Assembly (NCBI RefSeq): GCF_000024865.1
Contig: NC_013595.1
Coordinates: forward strand, 1,736,001 to 1,800,000
DNA: 64,000 nt
Source of the DNA: Streptosporangium roseum DSM 43021
GTDB lineage: Bacteria > Actinomycetota > Actinomycetes > Streptosporangiales > Streptosporangiaceae
Reading direction: 5' to 3'
Every line of letters starts with the position of its first letter. The stretch's first letter is position 1. Shown here piece after piece: positions 53,041 to 61,478 of this stretch. Both the position numbers and the translations under genes were made by a program. The notes beneath the pieces were generated by a model, which was not told the DNA's origin, did no database searches, and was given only the letters and a program-made list of their open reading frames with translations.

Positions 53041-56000
53041 ATGGCTTCTGGTTTTTACCTGCGATTCCCTCACATCTCCCGCGAGACGCTGACGTTCGTC
53101 GCAGACGACGACGTCTGGGCGGCTCCCGCGGCCGGAGGACGGGCCTGGCGTCTCTCCTCTGACCGCGCGCCCGCCGGCCACCCCCACCTGTCCCCGGACG
53201 CCACGAAGGTCGCCTGGACCAGCGTCCGCGACGGTGCCCCGGAGGTGTTCCTGGCCGACCTGGAGTCCGGCTCCGCCGAGCGGCTGACCTACTGGGGCGA
53301 CCGCCGGACCCGCACGCGCGGCTGGACGCCGGACGGCAGGGTCCTCGCGATCAGCGCGACCGGCCAGCCGTTCGCCTCGCGGAGCTGGGCCTACGCCCTG
53401 GGCGACGGCCGGGTCGAGCGGCTGCCGTACGGCCCCGTCACCGATCTGTCGGTCACCGGCGACGCGGTGGCGCTGCTCACGGCCTCCCTCGCCCGGGATC
53501 CGGGCACCTGGAAGCGCTACCGGGGCGGTACGGCGGGGCGCCTCTGGGTCCAGCGGGCGGGTGGCGACTTCACCCGGCTCCTGGCGGAGGTGAACGGCCA
53601 CTTCGCCAGCCCCATGCTCGTCGGCGGGCGCCTGGTCTTCCTCTCCGACCACGAGGGGGTCGGCAACCTCTACTCCTGCGCGCTGGACGGCACCGGTCTG
53701 CGCCGGCACACCGACCACGATGTCTTCTACGCCCGGCACGCCACCACCGACGGGACCCGGATCGTCTACCAGAACGCCGGTGACCTCTACCTGCTGGACG
53801 ACCTTGACGCCGAGACCCGCAAGCTCGACGTCACGCTCGGCTCCCCGCTGCGGGGGCGGCAGCCGTACCAGGTCAACGCGGGCCGCAGGCTGCACGATCT
53901 GGCCGTGGACGCGACCGGGCGGGCCAGCGCGGTGGAGATCCAGGGCTCGGTGCACTGGATCACCCACCGGGACGGCCCGGCGCGGCAGCTCAGCACCGGC
54001 CTGTCGGCGGGGAAACCCCGCATCCTCGGTACGGACCGGGTGGTGTGGGTCTTCGACGACGGGGAGCGGCAGGGCCTGGAGATCGGGCCGGCCAGTGGCG
54101 GGGAGAGCCGCAGGATCGCCGCGGGCAAGCTCGGCGAGGTCGGTGACCTGGCCGTCGCACCCGACGGGAACGCGATCGCGGTGGCCGCCAGGGACGGGCG
54201 GCTGCTCCTGGTGGACGTGGCCTCCGGTGAGGTCACCGAGCTCGCCACCGCCAACGGTGAGATCGAGGGACTGGCCTGGTCCCCCGACTCCGCCTGGCTG
54301 GCCTGGTCGCACCCGGAGGCCACGCCGCTGCGCCGGATCCGGCTGGCCAGGGTGATGGACCGGGTCGTCACCGACGTCACCGACGGCCGGTTCGTGGACG
54401 TCTCGCCCGCATTCGCCGGGGACTATCTGGCGTTCCTGTCCCGGCGCGGCTTCGACCCGGTCTACGACGCGCACTCCTTCGACATGTCCTTCCCGTTCGG
54501 CTACCGCCCCTACCTGGTACCGCTGGCCGCGGCGACCCCGTCGCCGTTCGCGCCCAGCTCCGACGGCCGGGCCGTCGGCGAACCCGATGACGACGACAAG
54601 AAGAAGCGCAAGGACGACGCCGCGATGACCGTCGACCTGGACGGTATCGCCGCCCGGGTCGTGCAGGTGCCGGTGCCCGAGGGGCGCTACTCGGCGCTCC
54701 GCGCGGTCAAGGGCGGGTTCGTCTGGCTGCGCGAGCCGCTGGCCGGGGAGCTCGGCGAGGACCGCGACCAGGTGGGGGGCGAGCCGCCCCAGCCCGCGCT
54801 GGACCGTTACGACCTGGTCAAGCGCAAGTGCGAGGAAGTGGTCGACAAGCTCGACCGGTACTGGGTGAGCGGGGACGGCACCCAGCTCGTCGTCCGTGAC
54901 AAGGGCGCGCTCACCGTCCGCCCGGTGACCGGCAAGAACGGCGGGGACGACGCGACGGTCGACCTGTCGCGGATCCGCGTCACCGCCGACCCGCAGGCCC
55001 AGCGGCGGCACGCCTACAGCCAGATGGGCCGCCGGATGCGGGCCGACTTCTGGGTCGAGGACATGGCGGACGTCGAGTGGGACGCCGTGCTGGAGGAGTA
55101 CCGGCCGCTGGTGGAGCGCGTCGCGACCGCCGACGACTTCGCCGACCTGCTCTGGGAGGTGCTCGGGGAGCTGGGCAGCTCGCACGCCTACGTCGACGCC
55201 GCCCCCTGGGGGCACCCCGCCTCCGACTCGGTCGGCCTGCTCGGCGCCGACCTGTCCTGGAACGGCGACGGCCGCTGGCAGGTGGACCGGGTGCTGCCCG
55301 GCGAGTCCTCCGACGTGCACGCCCGCTCACCGCTGGCCGTGCCCGGAGCGGGGATCCAGCAGGGGGAGACGCTGCTGGCGGTCGACGGCCGCCCGGTGCC
55401 GCCGCAGGGCCCCGCCTCGCTGCTGGTCGGCGCGGCGGACAAGGCGGTCGAGCTGACCCTGGGCGGCGGGCGGAGGGTGGTCGTCACGCCGCTCCGCGAC
55501 GATCGGCGCCTGCGCTACCAGGACTGGGTGGCCGGGCGCCGGGCGCATGTCCGAGGTCTCGGTGACGGCCGTGTCGGCTACCTGCACATCCCGGACATGG
55601 TCGCCGAGGGGTGGGCGCAGTTCCACCGCGACCTGCGCAGGGAGATGACCTTCGAGGCGCTCGTCGTGGACGTCCGGGGCAACCGGGGCGGCCACACCTC
55701 CGAACTCGTCATCGAGAAGCTGATCCGCCGGGTCATCGCCTGGGACCTGCCCCGGGGCATGACGCCGATCACCTACCCCGAGGACGCTCCGCGCGGTCCG
55801 CTGGTCGCGGTCACCGACCAGGACGCCGGATCCGACGGCGACATCGTCACCGCCGCTTTCAAGATCCACAAGCTCGGGCCGGTGGTCGGCACCCGCACCT
55901 GGGGTGGCGTCATCGGCATCGAGGGGGGTCACCGCCTGGTCGACGGGTCGCACATCACGGTGCCCCGGTACTCGTTCTGGTTCGAGGGGCTCGGCTGGGG

Positions 56001-56196
56001 CGTGGAGAACTACGGCGTCGACCCGGACGTCGAGGTGGACATCACCCCCGATGACTGGGCGGCCGGCCGGGACCCGCAGCTTGAGGAGGCGGTACGGCTC
56101 GCGCTGGCCGCCCTCGACGAGCGGCCCGCGGCGTCCCCGCCCGACCCCGCCACCCGCCCCTCCCGCCGCCGCCCGGCGCTGCCGCCCCGCCCGTAG
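53041..56196 (+). CDS. tricorn protease homologue
   Basis: 1051 residues, cytosolic serine peptidase that trims oligopeptides. N-terminal six- and seven-bladed propellers (about 1-320 and 330-660, with WDRRTRTRG-like and AVAPDGNAIAVAARDG blades), then a helical region, a PDZ domain (about 730-830) and the catalytic domain. Catalytic residues: S714-H715 in LGSSHAY, nucleophile S931 in DAGSDGD, and E989 in GWGVENYG. The S931-E989 spacing of 58 is the same as in the archaeal enzyme (S965-E1023). A Lys/Asp-rich loop (about 515-525) interrupts the second propeller. Partner aminopeptidases are not nearby. Confidence 0.93.
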   Translation: MASGFYLRFPHISRETLTFVADDDVWAAPAAGGRAWRLSSDRAPAGHPHLSPDATKVAWTSVRDGAPEVFLADLESGSAERLTYWGDRRTRTRGWTPDGRVLAISATGQPFASRSWAYALGDGRVERLPYGPVTDLSVTGDAVALLTASLARDPGTWKRYRGGTAGRLWVQRAGGDFTRLLAEVNGHFASPMLVGGRLVFLSDHEGVGNLYSCALDGTGLRRHTDHDVFYARHATTDGTRIVYQNAGDLYLLDDLDAETRKLDVTLGSPLRGRQPYQVNAGRRLHDLAVDATGRASAVEIQGSVHWITHRDGPARQLSTGLSAGKPRILGTDRVVWVFDDGERQGLEIGPASGGESRRIAAGKLGEVGDLAVAPDGNAIAVAARDGRLLLVDVASGEVTELATANGEIEGLAWSPDSAWLAWSHPEATPLRRIRLARVMDRVVTDVTDGRFVDVSPAFAGDYLAFLSRRGFDPVYDAHSFDMSFPFGYRPYLVPLAAATPSPFAPSSDGRAVGEPDDDDKKKRKDDAAMTVDLDGIAARVVQVPVPEGRYSALRAVKGGFVWLREPLAGELGEDRDQVGGEPPQPALDRYDLVKRKCEEVVDKLDRYWVSGDGTQLVVRDKGALTVRPVTGKNGGDDATVDLSRIRVTADPQAQRRHAYSQMGRRMRADFWVEDMADVEWDAVLEEYRPLVERVATADDFADLLWEVLGELGSSHAYVDAAPWGHPASDSVGLLGADLSWNGDGRWQVDRVLPGESSDVHARSPLAVPGAGIQQGETLLAVDGRPVPPQGPASLLVGAADKAVELTLGGGRRVVVTPLRDDRRLRYQDWVAGRRAHVRGLGDGRVGYLHIPDMVAEGWAQFHRDLRREMTFEALVVDVRGNRGGHTSELVIEKLIRRVIAWDLPRGMTPITYPEDAPRGPLVAVTDQDAGSDGDIVTAAFKIHKLGPVVGTRTWGGVIGIEGGHRLVDGSHITVPRYSFWFEGLGWGVENYGVDPDVEVDITPDDWAAGRDPQLEEAVRLALAALDERPAASPPDPATRPSRRRPALPPRP

Positions 56197-56197
56197 G

Positions 56198-56238
56198 TGA
56201 CATTTGTCATCCCACAGAGCTGAAAGATCCGTGGGATG
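56198..56238 (+). promoter_or_regulatory. possible operator of the ABC-DesKR operon
   Basis: TGACA-TT-TGTCA (56198-56209) followed by CATCCCAC (56208-56215), which is repeated inverted as GTGGGATG (56231-56238), an 8-bp perfect pair over 15 nt. Both lie about 55-95 bp before the ABC gene, in the only gap between it and the tricorn gene. Suits binding by the response regulator encoded at the end of the operon. Confidence 0.45.
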
Positions 56239-56291
56239 CCGGTGATATCGGTGTCTACCTCCTAAAACGCCGTAAGGCGAGGATTGTCCGC

Positions 56292-57353
56292 ATGAGAACA
56301 CCACAGCTTGCGGACGCGACCGGCACCGGAACCGCCGGCCTCGGGAACGTGATCGAGGTCGGCGGTCTCCGGCAGAAGTACGGCGACTTCGAGGCCGTAC
56401 GCGGGATCTCCTTCACCGTCCCGAAGGGCGAGCTGTTCGCCCTGCTCGGCACCAACGGCGCGGGCAAGACCACCACGATGGAGGTCCTGGAGGGCTTCAC
56501 CCCCGCCACCGACGGCACGGTCCGGGTGCTCGGCCTCGATCCGGTCAGGCAGCACCGCGAGCTGCGGCCCCGCGTCGGGATCATGCTGCAGGAGGGGGGC
56601 TTCCTCGGCGACCTCACCGTGGCCGAGACTGTGGACCTGTGGAAGGGGCTGAGCGAGGACGCCGGCCGCCCGGTCACGATGGCCGGCAGCACCGAGCTGT
56701 CCGGGAGCCTCAGCCTCTTCGGCCGGGTCCGGGGCGTGGACCGGGCGACCATGGGGGCGCTGGAGCTGGTCGGACTGGAGAGCAAGGCCAGGACCAAGGT
56801 CCGGCAGCTCTCCGGCGGCCAGAAGCGCAGGCTCGACCTCGCGCTCGCGGTGCTCTCGCGGCCGGAGGTGCTCTTCCTGGACGAGCCGACCACCGGGATG
56901 GACCCCGAGGCCCGCCGTACCACCTGGCAGGTGATCGAGGACCTGCGGGCCGGCGGCACCACGGTGCTGCTCACCACGCACTACCTGGAGGAGGCCGAGC
57001 GCCTCGCCAGCAGGCTGGCCATCATGCATGAGGGCCTCATCCACACCTACGGGACGGTCGAGGAGGTGGTGGCCGGCTCCGGCGACACCATCGCCTTCCG
57101 GCTCCCCGGCACCGCCTGGTCCTTCGGCGACCTGCCCGCCCCGGACGGCGTCATCCCCACGCTGACCTATGCCGACGGCGGCACCGAGGTCGCCTACACC
57201 CTCACCGGCGGACAGCCGGGGACCCGCGCGCACGCCGCGCTCCGGCCACTGCTGGCCTGGGCCGACGAGCGCGGCGAGGTCCTGGAGCGGCTCGCCGTAC
57301 GCCGGGGGACCCTTGAGGACGCCTTCATGCGCGTGGTGGGAGAGCGGCGATGA
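56292..57353 (+). CDS. ABC transporter ATP-binding protein (drug/lipid export type)
   Basis: 353 residues. Walker A LLGTNGAGKTTT (51-62), signature LSGGQKRR, Walker B VLFLDEPTTGMD, and H-loop TTHYLEEAE. The 70-residue C-terminal extension is typical of DrrA-like exporters. A short insertion (about 120-145, GRPVTMAGSTELSGS) separates the Q-loop from the signature. It pairs with the permease encoded next, 81 bp downstream. Confidence 0.93.
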   Translation: MRTPQLADATGTGTAGLGNVIEVGGLRQKYGDFEAVRGISFTVPKGELFALLGTNGAGKTTTMEVLEGFTPATDGTVRVLGLDPVRQHRELRPRVGIMLQEGGFLGDLTVAETVDLWKGLSEDAGRPVTMAGSTELSGSLSLFGRVRGVDRATMGALELVGLESKARTKVRQLSGGQKRRLDLALAVLSRPEVLFLDEPTTGMDPEARRTTWQVIEDLRAGGTTVLLTTHYLEEAERLASRLAIMHEGLIHTYGTVEEVVAGSGDTIAFRLPGTAWSFGDLPAPDGVIPTLTYADGGTEVAYTLTGGQPGTRAHAALRPLLAWADERGEVLERLAVRRGTLEDAFMRVVGERR

Positions 57354-57434
57354 GGCGGAGCGGAGCCGGTGCGACCGCCGGCGGGGAGTGCGTGGCCATG
57401 GGGTGGACGGAGCGGATGAGGAGTGGTGAGTGAT

Positions 57435-58232
57435 ATGAAGACCGACGTTCTGCACGCCGTACGGCTGGCGAGGCTCGACCTGACCCTGGTGGCCAGGAAC
57501 ACCACGGTGATGTTCAACGTGCTGCTGCTGCCGCTCCTGATGGCCTGGATGTTCACCCAGACCCAGGGAGGCACGGACATCGCCGGGGTGTCCGGGGAGC
57601 TTTTCGTGCTGACCGGGGTGCCCGGCCTGATGCTGGGGTTCGCGGTCTTCATCAACCTGGTCAACTCCTTCACGGCCCGGCGTGAGGAACTGGTGCTCAA
57701 GCGGCTGCGCGGGGGCCAGCCGTCCGGGCCGGCGGTCCTCGGCGGCGCCGCCCTCGGCGCGCTCGCGCTCTTCCTCGGCCAGGTGGTGCTGCTGGCGATC
57801 TGGATGCACCGGACCGACGGGGTCCTGCCGGCCAACGTGCCGCTGCTGCTGGTCGCGGCCGCCCTGGGAGTCGCGCTGTTCGGCCTGCTGGCCGCCGCCT
57901 TCTCCGGGATCACGCCCAACGCCGAGCTGGCCCAGATCACGGTCCTGCCGGTGATCCTGGTCATGATGATCGGCGCGCCGGTGGCCTACCCCGCCGACGC
58001 GCTGCCCGGCCCGCTGGGGGTGGTCTCCAACCTGCTCCCGGTGACCCCGGTCGTGGAGATCATGCGTACGGGCTTCCTCGGCGCCGACCACATCTCCGGG
58101 AGCGGCGAGGCGCTGAGCATGGCCGGGCAGTGGGTGGCCGCGCTGCCCTCGCTCGGAATCCTGGTGGCCTGGATCGCGGTGGCGGCCCTGCTGGCCAGGT
58201 GGCTGTTCCGGTGGGAGCCCCGGCACGGATAA
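57435..58232 (+). CDS. ABC-2 type permease
   Basis: 265 residues with six membrane helices and the ARREELVLKRLRGG motif of ABC-2 permeases. Forms the exporter with the preceding ATPase. Start: ATG 57435; GTG 57423 and 57426 are alternatives, with GAGGAG at 57418-57423 not ideally spaced for any. Stop is followed one base later by the kinase start. Confidence 0.9.
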   Translation: MKTDVLHAVRLARLDLTLVARNTTVMFNVLLLPLLMAWMFTQTQGGTDIAGVSGELFVLTGVPGLMLGFAVFINLVNSFTARREELVLKRLRGGQPSGPAVLGGAALGALALFLGQVVLLAIWMHRTDGVLPANVPLLLVAAALGVALFGLLAAAFSGITPNAELAQITVLPVILVMMIGAPVAYPADALPGPLGVVSNLLPVTPVVEIMRTGFLGADHISGSGEALSMAGQWVAALPSLGILVAWIAVAALLARWLFRWEPRHG

Positions 58233-58233
58233 C

Positions 58234-59526
58234 GTGCATCACGAAATGTCGATAAAAGCTGACGGAAGAGTGGCGGGGCGCTTCAGGCGCTCCGTCCTCC
58301 ACGTGTTCCCCCGGCGCAGGAAGCGCACGACCTTCGAGCGGCTCCGCCGGTTGACCATCTGGTCGCTGACCACCGGTCCGCTCCTGGTCTGGTTCGGTGC
58401 CCTCGGCGGGATCGCCGAGGAGTTCAGTGTCCCCGGCGGGATCGCCGAGCACGCGGGGGCGGACCTGCTCGTCCTCATCCTCGGGCTGCTGGGGCTGGCC
58501 GCCTTCAGCGTCCTCTACATGAGGATGGTGAAGGCTGCCATCGCGGGGACCTCGGCCAACCGCGAGATCGTGGCCTCGGCCGTGCTCGCGGTCGTCCTGC
58601 TGCTGACCCAGGAGACCCAGCTGTGGACCTGGGGGCTGGTCGCCCCGGCCTGGGCGGCGGGCGCGGCGCTGCTGCTGAGCAGGATGGGCACGTTCGTCGC
58701 CGGTCTCGGCGCCGCCGTGGTCGCACTGCTTCTCACACCGGTCGATGACGGCTCCGGCTCCATCATCGGACGCGTGCTGGCCGCACCACACCCGGGCGAG
58801 GACACGGCCCCCCTCGCCGGCGCCCTCGCGGGCGCCTTCGTCGGGGTCGCCCTGTCGCTGCCCTGCGCGAACCGGTTGCAGCTCTGGTTCTGGGAGGTCG
58901 TCAGGCTGGCGGAGGAGGGCAAGGAGGCCCAGGCCCGGCTGGCCGTCACCGAGGAGCGGCTCCGCTTCTCGCGCGACCTGCACGACCTGGTCGGGCACAG
59001 CCTGTCCGCGATCGCGGTCAAGAGCGAGGTGGCCGCCAAGCTGTCGAAGGTGGACACCGAGCGGGCCGCCGGCGAGATGGAGGAGGTCCGGGGACTGGCC
59101 CGGGAGGCGCTGAAGGAGATCCGAGCGGCGGTGCGCGGCTACCGGACGGTCGATCTCGACGCCGAGCTGCGCAGCATGACCGCGGTGCTGGAGGCCGACG
59201 GCATCCGCTGCACGCTGGAGACGCCTCAGGAGCCGGTGCCCGAGGAGCTGGGCACGCTGCTGGCCTGGGTGGTCCGCGAGGGCACCACCAACGTGCTGCG
59301 GCACAGCTCGGCGACCCGGTGCCGGATCACGATCACCCTCCGCGGCGGCGTGGCCGTGCTGGAGATGGTCAACGACGGCGTGACCGGGCTGGACGGGCGC
59401 GGCGGCACCGGCCTCATCGGGCTGTCGGAGCGGGTGGCCGCCATGGGGGGTGCCGTCGCCGCCGGCGCCGGCGGCGCGGGAGAGTTCAGGTTGCGGGCGA
59501 CGGTCCCGCTGGAGGGGGTCAGATGA
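58234..59526 (+). CDS. sensor histidine kinase, DesK-like
   Basis: 430 residues. Four to five membrane helices (about 40-205), then HisKA_3 with His250 in SRDLHDLVGHSLSAIAVK and an ATPase domain (REGTTNVLRHS, GLDGRGGTGLIGLSERV). DesK-type kinases sense membrane state. GTG 58234 is in frame with ATG 58246. Operon order ATPase-permease-kinase-regulator, with the kinase stop overlapping the regulator start by 4 bp. Confidence 0.92.
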   Translation: MHHEMSIKADGRVAGRFRRSVLHVFPRRRKRTTFERLRRLTIWSLTTGPLLVWFGALGGIAEEFSVPGGIAEHAGADLLVLILGLLGLAAFSVLYMRMVKAAIAGTSANREIVASAVLAVVLLLTQETQLWTWGLVAPAWAAGAALLLSRMGTFVAGLGAAVVALLLTPVDDGSGSIIGRVLAAPHPGEDTAPLAGALAGAFVGVALSLPCANRLQLWFWEVVRLAEEGKEAQARLAVTEERLRFSRDLHDLVGHSLSAIAVKSEVAAKLSKVDTERAAGEMEEVRGLAREALKEIRAAVRGYRTVDLDAELRSMTAVLEADGIRCTLETPQEPVPEELGTLLAWVVREGTTNVLRHSSATRCRITITLRGGVAVLEMVNDGVTGLDGRGGTGLIGLSERVAAMGGAVAAGAGGAGEFRLRATVPLEGVR

Positions 59527-60116
59527 TCCGGGTGCTGCTGGCCGACGACGAGCATCTCATCCGCGGGGCGATCGCCACGCTGCTCGGCCTGGAGCCGGAC
59601 ATCGAGGTGGTGGCGCAGGTCGCCAGGGGCGACCTGGTGGCGCAGGCCGTACGGGATCACCGGCCCGATGTGATCGTGCTGGACATCGAGATGCCCGGGA
59701 TGGACGGGCTGACCGTGGCCGAGACGCTGCCCGGCCACGCGGTGCTGATGCTGAGCAGTTTCGGCCGTCCCGGATATCTGAGAAGGGCGCTCGCGGCGGG
59801 GGTGCGCGGCTTCATCCCCAAGGACGCCTCCGCCGACGAACTGGCGACGGCGATCCGTAAGGTAAGCTCCGGCGGACGCTATCTCGACCCGGAGATGGCG
59901 GCCTCGGCGATGATGGCGGGGGAGAGCCCGCTCACCGAGCGTGAGCGTGACGCTCTGGCCCTGGCCTCGCGGGGCGCGTCGGTCGGGGAGATCGCGGTGT
60001 CGCTGCACCTCACCGAGGGCACCGTGCGCAACTACCTGTCCAGCGCCATCACCAAGCTGGGCGCCAGCAACCGGATCACCGCCATCCACGCCGCCCAGGA
60101 AAAAGGTTGGCTCTAA
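59523..60116 (+). CDS. response regulator, DesR-like
   Basis: 197 residues. Receiver domain with DDE at 8-10, phosphoacceptor D54 in VIVLDIEMPG, and SSF and K in FIPKDAS. LuxR-type helix-turn-helix, SPLTERERDALALASRG and EGTVRNYLSSAITKLG. Likely switches the ABC operon, its own operon, through the dyad at 56198-56238. Confidence 0.92.
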   Translation: MIRVLLADDEHLIRGAIATLLGLEPDIEVVAQVARGDLVAQAVRDHRPDVIVLDIEMPGMDGLTVAETLPGHAVLMLSSFGRPGYLRRALAAGVRGFIPKDASADELATAIRKVSSGGRYLDPEMAASAMMAGESPLTERERDALALASRGASVGEIAVSLHLTEGTVRNYLSSAITKLGASNRITAIHAAQEKGWL

Positions 60117-60308
60117 ACAGAGTTTTTTCTCTGCGTTGGGGCAGGGGGAACACATGGTGGCAGCGGACGTGAACCCGGGAGTGCGTGAGATCCGCGCCTT
60201 TCCCCGCGTCATGTCATCGGTAAATGCATTGCGTGCCCGCCTGGCGCGGCGCCGCACGGAGATTACGTCCGGTCGCGTCCATCCCGCGGTCCGGTCTGAG
60301 GAGGAGGC
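60117..60308 (+). other. 192-bp gap between response regulator and STAS gene
   Basis: Starts with CAGAG-TTTTTT-CTCTG (60118-60133), a short inverted repeat with a T run that may end the operon. A frame from ATG 60154 (after GGGGGAACAC) runs past the STAS start in another phase, with no recognisable product. Nothing else seen. Confidence 0.35.
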
Positions 60309-60626
60309 ATGCGCGCCACTGGAAACCCCGGAGCCCAGGTGGTCAGTGTCGGCAACCGGCTCGACGTGGGCACCGTCGCCGGAGTGCGCCCGCGACTGCA
60401 CGACGCGGTCGATTCCGGCCGCGGCGATCTGATCGTGGATCTCTCCGGGCTGGAGATGATCGACGCCACCGGCCTCGGCGTGCTGGTGGGCACGCACCGC
60501 CGCGCGCTGGCCGCGGAACGCCGTCTCATCCTGCGCGGGGTGCCGCCTCGCGTCATGCGCGTGCTGGCGGTGACCCGGCTCAACCGGGTGCTCACCGTCG
60601 AGCTGTCCATGGCCGCGGTGGCCTGA
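60309..60626 (+). CDS. STAS-domain anti-anti-sigma factor
   Basis: 105 residues, single STAS domain like SpoIIAA/RsbV. The phosphorylation loop reads EMIDATGLGVLVG: the usual D-S-S/T-G has Ala then Thr, so Thr is the candidate phosphoacceptor. Would bind an anti-sigma kinase to free a stress sigma factor; none is encoded nearby. GAGGAGG lies just upstream of the ATG. Confidence 0.87.
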   Translation: MRATGNPGAQVVSVGNRLDVGTVAGVRPRLHDAVDSGRGDLIVDLSGLEMIDATGLGVLVGTHRRALAAERRLILRGVPPRVMRVLAVTRLNRVLTVELSMAAVA

Positions 60627-60749
60627 CCCCGGTCACGCGCGTCAGTGCTCCACCGTGTCGCGGAACCGCTCGGGTCCGAGGGCGATCGCGGGCGCTCTCC
60701 CCGCCCGGCTCGCCCGTCGGAGGTCACGTCACGCGGGTCCCGGCGGGGC

Positions 60750-61355
60750 TCACGTGACGAAAGACCGGTAGAAGATGTGCACGGCGGTGCTGATCAGGTG
60801 ATCGACCGCGGGCGGGTCGTCGGCCAGCACCCACTCGATGAGCAGCTCCTGGATGGCGCCGATCATGCCCAGTGCCAGCAGGCGCTGGTTGGCCTTGACC
60901 GCCCCCGGCAGGTCGAAGACGTTGGCCTCGATGATCTGGCTGAAGGCCGCCACCGCCTGCTGCCGCGACCTGGTGAGGCAGTCGCCCGCCCGGCGCACCT
61001 CCAGGTGCATGATCCGGGCACGGCGCCTGTCCTCGGTGACGAAGCCGATATATCCGGCGATGCCCGCCTCGACCCGGCTGAGCAGCGTGTCCGGGGCCTG
61101 CTCGATGGACTTCGACACCGACAACAGCGTCTCCTGCACACATCTGTCGTGCACCGCCTGCAGTAACTCGTTACGGCCGGAGAAACACTCGTAGAAGGCA
61201 CGATTGGAGATGCGGGCCGCGGCGCACAGCTTCTCGATCGTGGTCTCCGGAAAACCGGGGTCGGAGTAGAGCGTGTACGCCGCGGTGATCAAGCGCTCCC
61301 GGCGCTCCGCCAGCCGCTCCTCCGCTGACATTCCTCTGTATGATCGTCCATTCAT
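60750..61355 (-). CDS. TetR-family regulator
   Basis: 201 residues. N-terminal helix-turn-helix RRERLITAAYTLYSD...TTIEKLCAAARISNRAFYECF, and a C-terminal helical ligand domain. GGAGG 6 nt before ATG 61355 sets the start; ATG 61331 is less well placed. Divergence does not apply: the aldehyde dehydrogenase gene upstream lies on the same strand, 123 bp away. It may control itself and that gene. Confidence 0.9.
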   Translation of the reverse strand: MNGRSYRGMSAEERLAERRERLITAAYTLYSDPGFPETTIEKLCAAARISNRAFYECFSGRNELLQAVHDRCVQETLLSVSKSIEQAPDTLLSRVEAGIAGYIGFVTEDRRRARIMHLEVRRAGDCLTRSRQQAVAAFSQIIEANVFDLPGAVKANQRLLALGMIGAIQELLIEWVLADDPPAVDHLISTAVHIFYRSFVT

Positions 61356-61387
61356 GTCAAGCCTCCGCCTTTAATGCGGACTTGACA
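61355..61387. promoter_or_regulatory. inverted repeat at the tetR start, possible operator
   Basis: TGTCAAG (61355-61361) and CTTGACA (61381-61387), perfect 7-bp arms 19 nt apart, covering the tetR ribosome binding site. Suits autorepression. Confidence 0.4.
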
Positions 61388-61478
61388 AACACTCGCTTTA
61401 TCACTTCCACCTCATGATCCTGGCCCCCAGAATCCACCATTATGGGTGCAAGATCCTTTTTGCGGAAGAGTAAGTGTG

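Noticed and set aside
60154..60432. Small frame before the STAS gene
   Set aside because: Overlaps the STAS gene in another phase and has no recognisable product, although a GGGGGA box precedes it.
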